Assembly (NCBI GenBank): GCA_045106815.1
Contig: JBGCFG010000049.1
Coordinates: forward strand, 9,617 to 73,616
DNA: 64,000 nt
Source of the DNA: JAUIAI01 sp045106815
GTDB taxonomy: Bacteria; Pseudomonadota; Gammaproteobacteria; Burkholderiales; Burkholderiaceae_E
Direction: 5' to 3'
Within the stretch, counting starts at the first letter, position 1, and every line of letters starts with the position of its first letter. Below the pieces are notes generated by a model. The model was not told the origin of the DNA, did no database searches, and was given only the letters and a program-made list of their open reading frames with translations. Below, piece by piece: positions 37,564 to 46,189 of this stretch. The position numbers were made by a program, and so were the translations under genes.

Positions 37564-38045
37564 CGACGCACGCGTGATGATGCTGCAGCATGCCCACTAG
37601 TGGGCGACGCATCAGACTCAATCAGGTTTTCTTTGATCTGCAGCAAAGTGTCGATGAATTGCTCGCGCTGATTCTCACCCAAACCCGCAAGCGCTTGCTG
37701 GCGAACAGCAGACGCATGTTGACGCATTTCTCTAACCATCGGCTTAACGTCGACCGTCAAATACACGCGATTCGCCCGCCGATCATGCGGATCATTGCTG
37801 CGCTTGATCCAGTTCTTTGCTTCTAGGCGGTCGAGCAGACGCCCCAGACTCGGCTTCTCGATTTCCATGAGGTCAGCCAGTTCGGTCTGCGTCAGACCAT
37901 CCTCGCGATACAAATGCGTCAAAACCCACCACTGCGATCGTGTCAGCCCGAGATCCCGGACGCGGCGGTCGAAGTTGGTCCGCAAAAGTCGCGCGACATC
38001 GTGCAGGATCAATCCAAAATTTCGATCAAGGCTCTCTTGCTCCAT
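37560..38045 (-). CDS. MarR-family transcriptional regulator
   Basis: 161 residues with a winged helix: QWWVLTHLYREDGLTQTELADLMEIEKPSLGRLLDRLEAKNWI and wing DPHDRRANRVYLT. First gene of a two-gene unit with the adaptor and divergent from the pump gene. It probably represses both from the dyad at 38073-38096, with release by a drug-like ligand. The dyad is seen; the regulation is inferred. Confidence 0.93.
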   Translation of the reverse strand: MEQESLDRNFGLILHDVARLLRTNFDRRVRDLGLTRSQWWVLTHLYREDGLTQTELADLMEIEKPSLGRLLDRLEAKNWIKRSNDPHDRRANRVYLTVDVKPMVREMRQHASAVRQQALAGLGENQREQFIDTLLQIKENLIESDASPTSGHAAASSRVRR

Positions 38046-38063
38046 GGCGTGAGTTTAATTACC

Positions 38064-38096
38064 CTGACAACTGTAGGCAAGCATATAATTGTCTAC
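38064..38096 (+). promoter_or_regulatory. MarR operator candidate overlapping the pump promoter
   Basis: GTAGGCAA (38073-38080), 8 bases, then TTGTCTAC (38089-38096): arms match at 7 of 8 positions. A perfect -10 box TATAAT (38084-38089) lies inside the spacer, with CTGACA at 38064-38069 as a poorly spaced -35 (14 bases). A repressor on the dyad would block the pump promoter and sit 28 bases before the marR start codon. Confidence 0.65.
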
Positions 38097-38127
38097 GCAA
38101 CTATTATTCCAGAAAGCGCCCGCCCGC

Positions 38128-39639
38128 ATGAGCCAGAGCCTGGACCAACCAAGCGAACTGTCAGCAGCAAACCCTTATATGGTTTTGCTGACCGTCTCGC
38201 TGTGCACGATGCTCTATTCAATGACCGTGACAGTCGTCAATGTCGCACTCCCGCAGTTGCAAGGCTCGTTGTCGGCCAGCCCTGACCAAATTGCCTGGGT
38301 GGTGACGCTTAACGTCGTCGGCACCGCTATCGTGACGCCAATGACCGGCTGGCTAACCGCTAAGCTCGGGCAGCGAAATCTCTTGCTCGCCAGCGTAGCT
38401 GGCTTCGCGGTGTCGTCCTTTCTGTGTGCCACGGCCCAATCGCTCGCACCCATGCTCGTCTATCGCGTCTTGCAAGGCATGTTTGGCGCACCGATCGTGC
38501 CGGTTTCGCAGGCGGTGGTGCTATCAACCTTCGGCCCTGAAAAACGCGCGATGGCGCAGGGCTTTTTTGGTATGGCCGTAGTCGCGGGCATGGGTGTAGC
38601 ACCCGTCATTGGCGGCTACATTGCAGAGCACTACAACTGGCGCGCCATTTTTCTTTTGCTGGTTCCAGTCTGTATTGCGGCGATGATGATGACGCTCGCG
38701 TTCATACGGAAGAGTGAACGGGGCGAAGACCAACCGCTTGACTGGACTGGCTTCTTGTCACTATCAGTGGCCATCGCCTGCCTGCAATTGATGCTCGATC
38801 GCGGTGAGAATCTCGGCTGGTTTGAGTCCACAGAAGTCATCCTCTATAGCGCCGGATTCGTGCTGGGTAGCTATTTGTTCGTCGTACACACCCTCACGTG
38901 TGACCGACCCTTTCTTAATCGCGCCCTCTTGCGCGATCGCAACTTCGCGATTGGTTTGATTCTTGTCAGCTTCTACGGCATGCTGAACTTCACCCCCATC
39001 ACGCTTTTACCAGCCATGCTGCAGGGGCTGATGGGCTATCCAGATTCATTAGTTGGCTGGCTGCTTGCAATGCGCGGCATTGGGATGATCGTTGGGTTCT
39101 ATATTGCTGGCCGTATGGGCAGCGTCGACCCTCGCATCAGCATGTCAATTGGCTTTGCCCTGATCGGCATTAGCGGTTGGGCACTTGCCACCGTTCATCC
39201 CGCGATGCAAGCTGAGTGGATTGCGTGGGCCGGCCTCCTGCAAGGCCTGGGCAGTGGCATCTTGTGGGTGCCCGTTACGACCGCAGCATTCTCAACCTTA
39301 TCGCCGAAGCTGCTGCCCGATGGCGCGGCGATCTTTCATTTACTACGTAACGTCGGCCAGAGTATCTACATCGCCCTGTCGTTTATCGTGATTGTTCGCT
39401 TTAGCCAGATCAACTACTCTGAACTAGTGCAACTCCTGTCTCCGTTCAATGAACGGCTCAACTACGATCAGATAACCGGGCAATGGAGCACCGAAACTGC
39501 ACCGGCGCTCCAGGCCCTGGGGAGCGAAGCATTCAGACAGGCTCGCCTGATCGCATTCAACAATGCCTTTTTGCTCTACACATGGACGTGTTTTGCGGTG
39601 ATTCCGTTAGTGCTGCTGTGGCGAAAGCCACGCAAGTAG
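38128..39639 (+). CDS. DHA2-family drug:H+ antiporter (EmrB type)
   Basis: A 503-residue major facilitator with 14 predicted helices. Motif C-like region and the loop GWLTAKLGQRNLLLASV mark DHA2 drug pumps. ATG 38128 is chosen over TTG 38089, which lies in the operator. It should export hydrophobic toxins with the HlyD-type adaptor encoded divergently. No TolC-type gene is in the window. Confidence 0.92.
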   Translation: MSQSLDQPSELSAANPYMVLLTVSLCTMLYSMTVTVVNVALPQLQGSLSASPDQIAWVVTLNVVGTAIVTPMTGWLTAKLGQRNLLLASVAGFAVSSFLCATAQSLAPMLVYRVLQGMFGAPIVPVSQAVVLSTFGPEKRAMAQGFFGMAVVAGMGVAPVIGGYIAEHYNWRAIFLLLVPVCIAAMMMTLAFIRKSERGEDQPLDWTGFLSLSVAIACLQLMLDRGENLGWFESTEVILYSAGFVLGSYLFVVHTLTCDRPFLNRALLRDRNFAIGLILVSFYGMLNFTPITLLPAMLQGLMGYPDSLVGWLLAMRGIGMIVGFYIAGRMGSVDPRISMSIGFALIGISGWALATVHPAMQAEWIAWAGLLQGLGSGILWVPVTTAAFSTLSPKLLPDGAAIFHLLRNVGQSIYIALSFIVIVRFSQINYSELVQLLSPFNERLNYDQITGQWSTETAPALQALGSEAFRQARLIAFNNAFLLYTWTCFAVIPLVLLWRKPRK

Positions 39640-39669
39640 CCTCTGCCCTCAGAGACTAAGCGTGCTCGC

Positions 39670-40287
39670 CTAGCCAGTCTGACGGGCCTCATTAACCAAC
39701 GCAACCAGAGTCTCATAAGGCTGCGCGCCCACCACCCCACGGTTACCAACTACGAAGGTTGGCACACCCGTCACACCAATCTGGCGCGACCGGGCCCAGT
39801 CCTCATCGATCGCCGCTTCAAAGGTTCTTTGCTCCAGCACGGTTCGTGCGTCTGCTTCAGATAAGCCGACCGAAGCTGCAATCTCGACCAAGGTGTCCAG
39901 GTCGCTCACATCACGGGCATCGACGAAATAGGCTCGGAACAACGCATCATGAATGGCCTCACCGCCGGCCTGCGAGTCAGCCCATGCCCCGAGCTCCTGC
40001 GCCAGCCGACTGTTGTACGTCATGGTGCGTTCACCGTATTCCAGACCCTCTGCCTGCATGCGTTCACGCATCTGCGCCTGCATTTTGGGGATATCCATGC
40101 CGCGACCGGCGAATAAATCCTCCAGGCTACGTCCTTCACTGGGCGTATCGGGGTGCAATGGAAAGTGAACCCATTTAATTTTAACGTTGTGTTCGGCAAT
40201 GAGACGTTCAATACGCACGGTACTGAGGTAACACCAAGGTCAAACGTAGTCGGTAAACACTTCCAGTGTTAGTGCTTCTTCATTCAT
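39670..40287 (-). CDS. DsbA/FrnE-like thiol oxidoreductase with in-frame UGA, probable selenoprotein
   Basis: 205 codons if the TGA at 40240-40242 is read through. From ATG 40287 the protein starts MNEEALTLEVFTDYV, then TGA, then PWCYL; FrnE/DsbA relatives read D-x-x-C-P-W-C-Y here, so codon 16 replaces the first active-site Cys (U16, C19). The rest is a complete DsbA-FrnE fold with helical insert and the cis-Pro loop GVTGVPTFVVG. A frame called from GTG 40218 would lose the first strand and active site. A 7-bp stem-loop lies 14-32 bases after the UGA. It follows an Old Yellow Enzyme gene by 55 bases on the same strand. Seen: UGA, motif, hairpin. Inferred: selenocysteine. Alternative: a point nonsense mutation. 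Confidence 0.82.
40208..40226 (-). promoter_or_regulatory. Bacterial SECIS-like hairpin in the FrnE-type gene
   Basis: On the transcript UCAGUAC-CGUGC-GUAUUGA: seven pairs (one G-U wobble) closing a pentaloop CGUGC. The loop G lies 22 bases after the UGA, within the window typical of bacterial SECIS elements. After a small internal loop, two more pairs are possible (A11-U36, C12-G35, counted from the base after UGA). The loop nearly equals that at 54200-54204. Confidence 0.7.
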
Positions 40288-40342
40288 GAGATGTCTCGTT
40301 CAATTGGCTGGCCCTCATTGTCGCATGCCATGGGACGCCCAG

Positions 40343-41479
40343 TTATCGAATGCCCAGCTTTTTCAAAACTCGATCTCGCTTCATCAGCCACCACCCTGAC
40401 TCCGGTGGCCAGAGGCTGTGGTTTTGACCCTCGTCGAGGCTGGTTGCAGCATGAAGCGTCCAATTGGGGTCATCCAGAAGCTCTCTTGCCAGCGCCAGCA
40501 TATCGGCTTGTTCATCCTGAATCAGTGCTTCGCAGTGAGTCGGCTCCCACAGGAAGCCTACCGCCATCGTAGGCATGTTCGCCTCGCGCCTGATCTGTTC
40601 GGCAAACGGTGCCTGAAACCCCTGGCTGATCTTCATTCGCCGGGGTCTTTCGCGACCACCGATGCCACCGGAAGAGCAATCGATCATATCAACACCCTCC
40701 TCCTTCAACGCGCGAGACAGCTCGATTGAATCTTCAATCTCGAAGCCGCCATCTATCCAGTCCGTCGCTGAAATTCTAAACGACAGTGGCAATTCCTCGG
40801 GCCAGTTGGCTCTGATTGCACGAGCCACTTCAATCGCAAAGCGCTGCCGCGATTTCGAGTCGCCGCCCCAGCGGTCTTGCCGGAAGTTTGCCAACGGAGA
40901 CAAAAACTGGTGAATCAGAAAACCATGTGCTGCGTAAACCTCAATGACACGAAATCCGGCCGCCAGCGATCGCTTAGCGGCTTGCCCAAAAGCCTCAATG
41001 ACGCTGGCAATGTCAGATTCAGTCATTTCAACTGGATCAGGCCATTCATCAGCATAGGCCGAGGCTGAGGGCGCAATACTTTCCCAGGGCGATTCACCGC
41101 GTAGGGCTTGATCTTCTTCTGTTAGAGGAGACTCGTTGTGCCATGGCCTCCTCTCGGACGCTTTTCGTCCTGCATGCGCCAACTGAATGCCCGGGACACT
41201 GCCCTCGTCACGCAGAAAGTTCGTAACAGGCAAGAGAGACTCTACCTGCTCATCACGCCAAAGACCAAGATCACCATGAGTCCGGCGGCCACGCGCCTCA
41301 ACCGCTGTGGCTTCACAGAACACCAAACCCGCACCACCCATTGCGAACCGCCCAAGATGCACCAGGTGCCAATTGTTAGCCAGGCCATTGATAGCCCGAT
41401 ACTGACTCATCGGCGAAACGGCCACACGATTTTTGAAGGTCACGCCGCGCAGCGTGAAAGGACTAAACAACTGGCTCAC
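40343..41479 (-). CDS. Old Yellow Enzyme family NADH:flavin oxidoreductase
   Basis: A 378-residue FMN TIM-barrel. Motifs: NRVAVSPMSQY, QLAHAGRKAS, AAHGFLIHQFLSP, SFRISATDW. In YqjM-like enzymes a Cys tunes the flavin in PMCQY; here it is Ser. GTG start with GGGAG about 10 bases upstream. It reduces activated C=C or nitro groups. It is upstream of the FrnE-type gene and probably in one transcript, suggesting a redox or electrophile-stress unit. Confidence 0.9.
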   Translation of the reverse strand: MSQLFSPFTLRGVTFKNRVAVSPMSQYRAINGLANNWHLVHLGRFAMGGAGLVFCEATAVEARGRRTHGDLGLWRDEQVESLLPVTNFLRDEGSVPGIQLAHAGRKASERRPWHNESPLTEEDQALRGESPWESIAPSASAYADEWPDPVEMTESDIASVIEAFGQAAKRSLAAGFRVIEVYAAHGFLIHQFLSPLANFRQDRWGGDSKSRQRFAIEVARAIRANWPEELPLSFRISATDWIDGGFEIEDSIELSRALKEEGVDMIDCSSGGIGGRERPRRMKISQGFQAPFAEQIRREANMPTMAVGFLWEPTHCEALIQDEQADMLALARELLDDPNWTLHAATSLDEGQNHSLWPPESGWWLMKRDRVLKKLGIR

Positions 41480-41601
41480 TCGACTTGGGCTCCCATAGCT
41501 TGCGTCGCGAAGCAGCTCCCCGCGACCTCGCCAATCTTACCGTCCGAATGAATCTGGGAACCCTTTGCGACCCTGCCGGAATGGGTGGCCAGAGGCAAAG
41601 C

Positions 41602-43629
41602 TCACTTCATTTCTACAGGTCGAATGCCGGATAACCGACCCAGACCCCTCGCGAGCTCAGCGAACGCATCAGCCGATAACGGCCTCGAAAACAAATACCC
41701 CTGACATCTTTCAACCCCATGATCTCGGACCCAGGCCAGTTGCTCAAGCGTCTCAACGCCTTCGGCAACGACACCCAGCTCTAAAACGCCACATAGAGAG
41801 ACGATCATCTCGGCAAGCGTCTCGCTAGTGTCTATGCCCTGGATAAAGGTTCGATCAATTTTCAATATCTCTATCGGGAACCGCTGCAAGTAAGCAAGGT
41901 TGGAATACCCCGTTCCAAAATCATCAAGCGCAATACTGAACCCGACCGACTGCAATAAATTTAGCAACTCAAGCAGTCCAACATCGTGCCCCAGTAGCAT
42001 CGACTCGGTAATCTCAAGTTGGATACTGTCTGCTCGGGCTCCCACGATTCGAACGGTCTCTGTCATGTAGTCGAATAAATCAACCTGTTGTAGTTGCCTT
42101 GCGGAAAGATTGATCGACATACGTAGATCCAACCCATGGTGCTTCCAGGTTGCTTGCTGCCGAACAGCCTGCTCGAAAACAAATCGACCCAGCAAATCAA
42201 TCATGCTGGTTTGCTCACATACCGAGACAAACTCATTTGGTAAGACAAGGCCGCGAACCGGATGATTCCAACGGACCAAAGCTTCTGCGCCCGTTATCCG
42301 ACCGCTCGTAGTTTCGACAATCGGCTGGTAATACACTTCAAACTCGTTGTTCTCAAATGCGCGGCGTACCTCAATCTCAAGCTGACGCCGCTCACGCAGC
42401 GCTGTCGACATGTCAGCGTCATAGTAAGCCAGCTCATTGCGCCCACGCTCCTTTGCCCTGTACATGGCGAGATCCGCATTACGCATCATTGACTCAAGGT
42501 CTTGGCTGTCGTCTGGCAACAGACTCACGCCCAGACTTGGCGTAACGTAAACCTCCTGCCCATCGACAAGCACAGGTTCTGAAACAGCCAGCATTAGGCG
42601 CGTTTTCAACCGATCAATCTCTGCCCTGAGTCCATGACCAAACATCAGGATCAAAAACTCATCACCCCCCAAACGGGCGACCAAGTCCTGTGATCTAACA
42701 GTGTTAAGCAAACGCTGGGCAATAGCCACCAGTAACCTGTCGCCGGCTTGATGGCCGAGTGAATCATTTACATCTTTGAAGTGATCCAAATCAATGAGCA
42801 CCAACGCCGCTTCTTGCTTCTGTTCCCAAATGTGATCGATGGCATCGCGGAAATAGTCAATGACGTGTGTCCGATTCGGTAGACCAGTTAGTGAGTCATG
42901 ACTCGCCATGTGGTTAGCATGCGCTTCGGTGCGTTTGATCGAGCTAACGTCGATTTCACTGATGAGCAGTGCGTTGTCACCGGTGAGCGGATCGCGACAA
43001 TATCGAGCCGATACTTCATGCCATCTGTTCCCATTCGCGGTGCGAACCGCCAAGGTCTGAGTGGCTGCCCCGCGGGAGACGACTTCTCCCAAGAATTGAT
43101 CTATGGAGCTGGCATCTACAAACCGATCGGCAAAGCTCTCATGGCTATCACCGACTGATTGTCTGGCAGCCGGGTTTCGGTAGAGCGCTTGCCCATCTTC
43201 CGTGAACAAGGAGATCATGGCAGCGGTGTGAAGCAGCGCATCAACCGACCGAATCGCCTCTGGTGTTTTCTCGACTGCGCTATGCGCTTCAACAAACATG
43301 CCCATATTGCCGTTCGGCAACTCATACCCTTTCAAATTGACCGAAAGCGATATTGGCTTGCCTTGCGGGTAGATTGTCCACTGCTCTTTAAACCCGAGCT
43401 GATGAGTCAAAAAGTCGTGCTCATATTGGGCAAGCCTCTGCTCGACAGACTCAGACATGTTTAGCGCAAAGTCTCGACCACACAGATCGGCCAGCGATTT
43501 GGCTCCCCATAGCTGAATGGCGCTGCCATTAGCCCACGCCATGCGACGAAGTCTCAGATCAAAAATCCAAACAGGATCAGTAATCAGATCCAGTGCTTGC
43601 AATTGACTAAATAAACCGTCAGGGGTCAT
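41602..43629 (-). CDS. PAS-GGDEF-EAL c-di-GMP signalling protein
   Basis: 675 residues. PAS-like sensor segments cover about 1-240 (two repeats, WIFDLRLRRMAWAN and SLFTEDGQALYRNPA). The GGDEF domain has intact RLGGDEF with I-site RSQD five residues before. The EAL domain has AEALVRWNHP, the metal motif DDFGTGYSN and VVAEGVET. Both catalytic domains look complete, so it may make or break c-di-GMP depending on the sensor. ATG 43629 preferred to GTG 43641. Cytoplasmic. Confidence 0.94.
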   Translation of the reverse strand: MTPDGLFSQLQALDLITDPVWIFDLRLRRMAWANGSAIQLWGAKSLADLCGRDFALNMSESVEQRLAQYEHDFLTHQLGFKEQWTIYPQGKPISLSVNLKGYELPNGNMGMFVEAHSAVEKTPEAIRSVDALLHTAAMISLFTEDGQALYRNPAARQSVGDSHESFADRFVDASSIDQFLGEVVSRGAATQTLAVRTANGNRWHEVSARYCRDPLTGDNALLISEIDVSSIKRTEAHANHMASHDSLTGLPNRTHVIDYFRDAIDHIWEQKQEAALVLIDLDHFKDVNDSLGHQAGDRLLVAIAQRLLNTVRSQDLVARLGGDEFLILMFGHGLRAEIDRLKTRLMLAVSEPVLVDGQEVYVTPSLGVSLLPDDSQDLESMMRNADLAMYRAKERGRNELAYYDADMSTALRERRQLEIEVRRAFENNEFEVYYQPIVETTSGRITGAEALVRWNHPVRGLVLPNEFVSVCEQTSMIDLLGRFVFEQAVRQQATWKHHGLDLRMSINLSARQLQQVDLFDYMTETVRIVGARADSIQLEITESMLLGHDVGLLELLNLLQSVGFSIALDDFGTGYSNLAYLQRFPIEILKIDRTFIQGIDTSETLAEMIVSLCGVLELGVVAEGVETLEQLAWVRDHGVERCQGYLFSRPLSADAFAELARGLGRLSGIRPVEMK

Positions 43630-43704
43630 CGGGCTGCGCACGTGTTGACTACTACCGTATCAGCGGAGCCAGACACTGACGAAAGAAGGGAGAATACTTT
43701 TAGG

Positions 43705-43722
43705 AGCTTATGCCCATAAGCT
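43705..43722. repeat. Perfect 18-base palindrome upstream of the GGDEF-EAL gene
   Basis: AGCTTATG-CC-CATAAGCT, perfect 8-base arms, 76 bases before the start of the PAS-GGDEF-EAL gene. No T-run follows. Its symmetry suits a dimeric regulator; the regulator is unknown. Confidence 0.5.
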
Positions 43723-43905
43723 ACCATGATCGGCTTAGAAAAAGCGCCACAACGATGCATTTGGAGTTGAGTCGGACGCAATCAAGCATGGACATTGCCT
43801 GAAAGACACGAACGACCGTCCTATTCTTCTACAGCGATTAAGCGTCGGTGTAGCGGCCTGGTACAGCAAGCTACTTCAGTCGACTTAGGTCACCAGTGCT
43901 TGATA

Positions 43906-44460
43906 TCAGCCTGGCGCTAATTCCTCGGTCAATTCACGCCCCAAAACGCGGAACCGCTCAACGAGCTCTTTCGATAGATGCGTGTCAACCGAGCGACTGA
44001 TTTCGGCACCGACCTCGCGCCAGTCAGAATCGCCAAAGCGCTTGTCAATCCCTGGAATGATCTCGACATCTTCACGCTTTAGATGCGATCGCTGTAAGTC
44101 GATATACCGACGCGTGTTTGCCTCTAGTGCCTCTCGAGTAATCGTCGCATTGCCTTGTAAACTCTCGATCTGCTTAATGAGCAATCGCCCTGCGTTTACG
44201 ATTTCATTGTGTTCGTGGTGCAAGGCCTCAACCACTGCGCTGAACTGCTGGTCGAGGTTTGCCATATGGGCAAACGCAACATCTTCACGGCGATGGTGAG
44301 CTCGCTCGCCATAGTGATGCAGATATTCGACAATGCCGGCCACTAAAGCAATGTGTTCATCCTCACCTTTGCTGATTCGAGTCATTCGATCGTCAAGGTG
44401 ATCGAGTAGCCGAGCGAACTTGGCATGCTCTGCATGCCAGAGTTTTACGATATCAGTCAT
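43906..44460 (-). CDS. Hemerythrin-domain protein
   Basis: 184 residues, all helical, with hemerythrin HHE-type ligands: LWHAEHAKF, YLHHYGERAHHRREDVAF, ALHHEHNEI, QRSHLKREDVEI. Such proteins bind a non-haem di-iron site for O2 or NO sensing, or repair. Single gene, no partner visible. Exact metal set needs modelling. Confidence 0.85.
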   Translation of the reverse strand: MTDIVKLWHAEHAKFARLLDHLDDRMTRISKGEDEHIALVAGIVEYLHHYGERAHHRREDVAFAHMANLDQQFSAVVEALHHEHNEIVNAGRLLIKQIESLQGNATITREALEANTRRYIDLQRSHLKREDVEIIPGIDKRFGDSDWREVGAEISRSVDTHLSKELVERFRVLGRELTEELAPG

Positions 44461-44697
44461 TTCAACGCCCCTCGTGCATCGATTGCGCGCACTGTCGTTG
44501 GCCTGTCGTTAGCCGCTAGTCGCCTTTGATTGCCGCTAGGGCCGCATGAGAACATGTTGAATCGCTTAGCGAGTTTTGGGCAAGCAAAATTGCCATCCAA
44601 GCCCATTCATTCAAGTTTTTCTTGACCTGAATCAATGGATGGCACCGATGATTGGCCGAATCGATCGGTCTGAGTGATTAGCGAGATCCTGCAAAGC

Positions 44698-46173
44698 TCA
44701 ATCGCGCCGTGGTGCCTGTATTTCCGCCCATTCGTCGCCCTGCACCTCATGCAAGTCAAACCGCTTAACAGCGCTTAGCTGATCAGAGAAGCCGTCTGCA
44801 TAGAGTCGCTCAACAATACCGCGGGCTAGACGTTCCGCACCGAGCCCGACACCTGGAATGTCTCCAGTCAGCTTGCCCTGACTCATCAAAGCTGCATGCG
44901 TAAACAGGTGCACCCGATTCAGCACCGGGCATGCTCCAACTTCTCGTTCAATGAGCGAGAAGTCACCCGAGAGATCTGGATAACCTTCGAGTGAAAATGC
45001 TGCGGCATGCGCCGGTTTACAATCACTCCAGAATCGAATGTGCGGTGCCAATTGCTCTAGTTCTGGCCGCAAGCTTAAGTCGGTGCCATAGCCCGTTGCG
45101 AAAATCAGGTCATCGACGGCATACGTGCTGCGCGGTGTTGTGATGGCGACTGCACTATCGGCATCAATAGCCAGGGACTCGATCGGACTGTCAAAATGCA
45201 AAAAGACGTTCGAATACTTGGCAACCCGCTGCACCGTCGGCAGGGACGGCGGCACTTTTTGAGACTTGAGAAAGTCGAGCATCGGCTGGCGTGCCTCTGG
45301 TGCCATTGCTGCAAAGCCGAGATAATGACCGGGATGAGCAAATGCCTTCCAGTAGTTGATCTTCGAAAACTCGCGACGTCGAATGATCACGTCCACCCTT
45401 GCCGCGCCGGCTTCGAGGGCCGCCGCCGCGGCATCTAGCGCCGAGTCACCACCGCCCACTACGCCAACCCGTCTACCGCGCATGGTAGAAAAATCAATCT
45501 GTGACGAACTGTGCTGCCAGCGGTGTTGCGGGATTGCGCCGGCAACTGGCGGGATGGCAGCCCCGCCCAGCGCGTCCATGCCCGTAGCCAAGACTAAATG
45601 ACGAGCATGCATCGTTTGCGAGGCTGGCGCTACCGTAAACCCCACCACGGATGCATCTTGCATCTGATCGTTTGCAGCAATGGTTTCGACTCGGACGTTA
45701 TGCGTAACAGGTAGCGCCAAGACTTCCTGGAACCAATTGAGGTAGCCCTGCCACTGGAGCCGTGGAATCCGGTCAAGCGCGTGCCAGGCCGCTTTGCCAA
45801 ACTGCGCTTCATACCAGGCACGAAAAGTGAGCGATGGCAGACCGAGCGCCGGGCCCACCAAATGTTTTGGCGAGCGCAGCGTTTCCATTCGCGCGTGCGT
45901 TGCCCAGGGACCAGCCAGGCCTACCGGGTTGCTATCGAAAACGCGGATTTTGCGTACGCCGAGAAGCCACAGTTGAGCCGCCGCCGTCAAACCCGCCATG
46001 CCACCACCCACAATGGCAACATCCAGGACCGGGTCGTCGGGCGAACGCGCGAGCCAATCCTGAGCCGGCAGGCACAAGCGCTCTAAATCTTCATACAAGC
46101 GAGCTTCAAGAGCGGGCAGCCCGATGGCCTCTGCACAGTCTGGCGCTTCGTTTGGCTTGAGTCGGGCATTCAT
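44698..46173 (-). CDS. FAD/NAD(P)-binding flavoprotein (monooxygenase-like)
   Basis: 491 residues with a FAD motif VAIVGGGMAGLTAA (about 52-65) and an NADP motif GVVGGGDSALDAA (about 235-247), the order of flavin monooxygenases. LIFATGYGTD near residue 365 is the second GD-type motif. Substrate unknown. It is 16 bases after the EgtB-type gene and probably co-transcribed, so the two may act on one sulfur or selenium compound; this is inference. Confidence 0.85.
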   Translation of the reverse strand: MNARLKPNEAPDCAEAIGLPALEARLYEDLERLCLPAQDWLARSPDDPVLDVAIVGGGMAGLTAAAQLWLLGVRKIRVFDSNPVGLAGPWATHARMETLRSPKHLVGPALGLPSLTFRAWYEAQFGKAAWHALDRIPRLQWQGYLNWFQEVLALPVTHNVRVETIAANDQMQDASVVGFTVAPASQTMHARHLVLATGMDALGGAAIPPVAGAIPQHRWQHSSSQIDFSTMRGRRVGVVGGGDSALDAAAAALEAGAARVDVIIRRREFSKINYWKAFAHPGHYLGFAAMAPEARQPMLDFLKSQKVPPSLPTVQRVAKYSNVFLHFDSPIESLAIDADSAVAITTPRSTYAVDDLIFATGYGTDLSLRPELEQLAPHIRFWSDCKPAHAAAFSLEGYPDLSGDFSLIEREVGACPVLNRVHLFTHAALMSQGKLTGDIPGVGLGAERLARGIVERLYADGFSDQLSAVKRFDLHEVQGDEWAEIQAPRRD

Positions 46174-46189
46174 AGGAGACGACGTTCGA

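Noticed and set aside
40020..40218. FrnE-type gene as a simple pseudogene starting at GTG 40218
   Set aside because: All residues before and after the TGA are conserved, the TGA is exactly at the redox site, and a SECIS-like hairpin follows.
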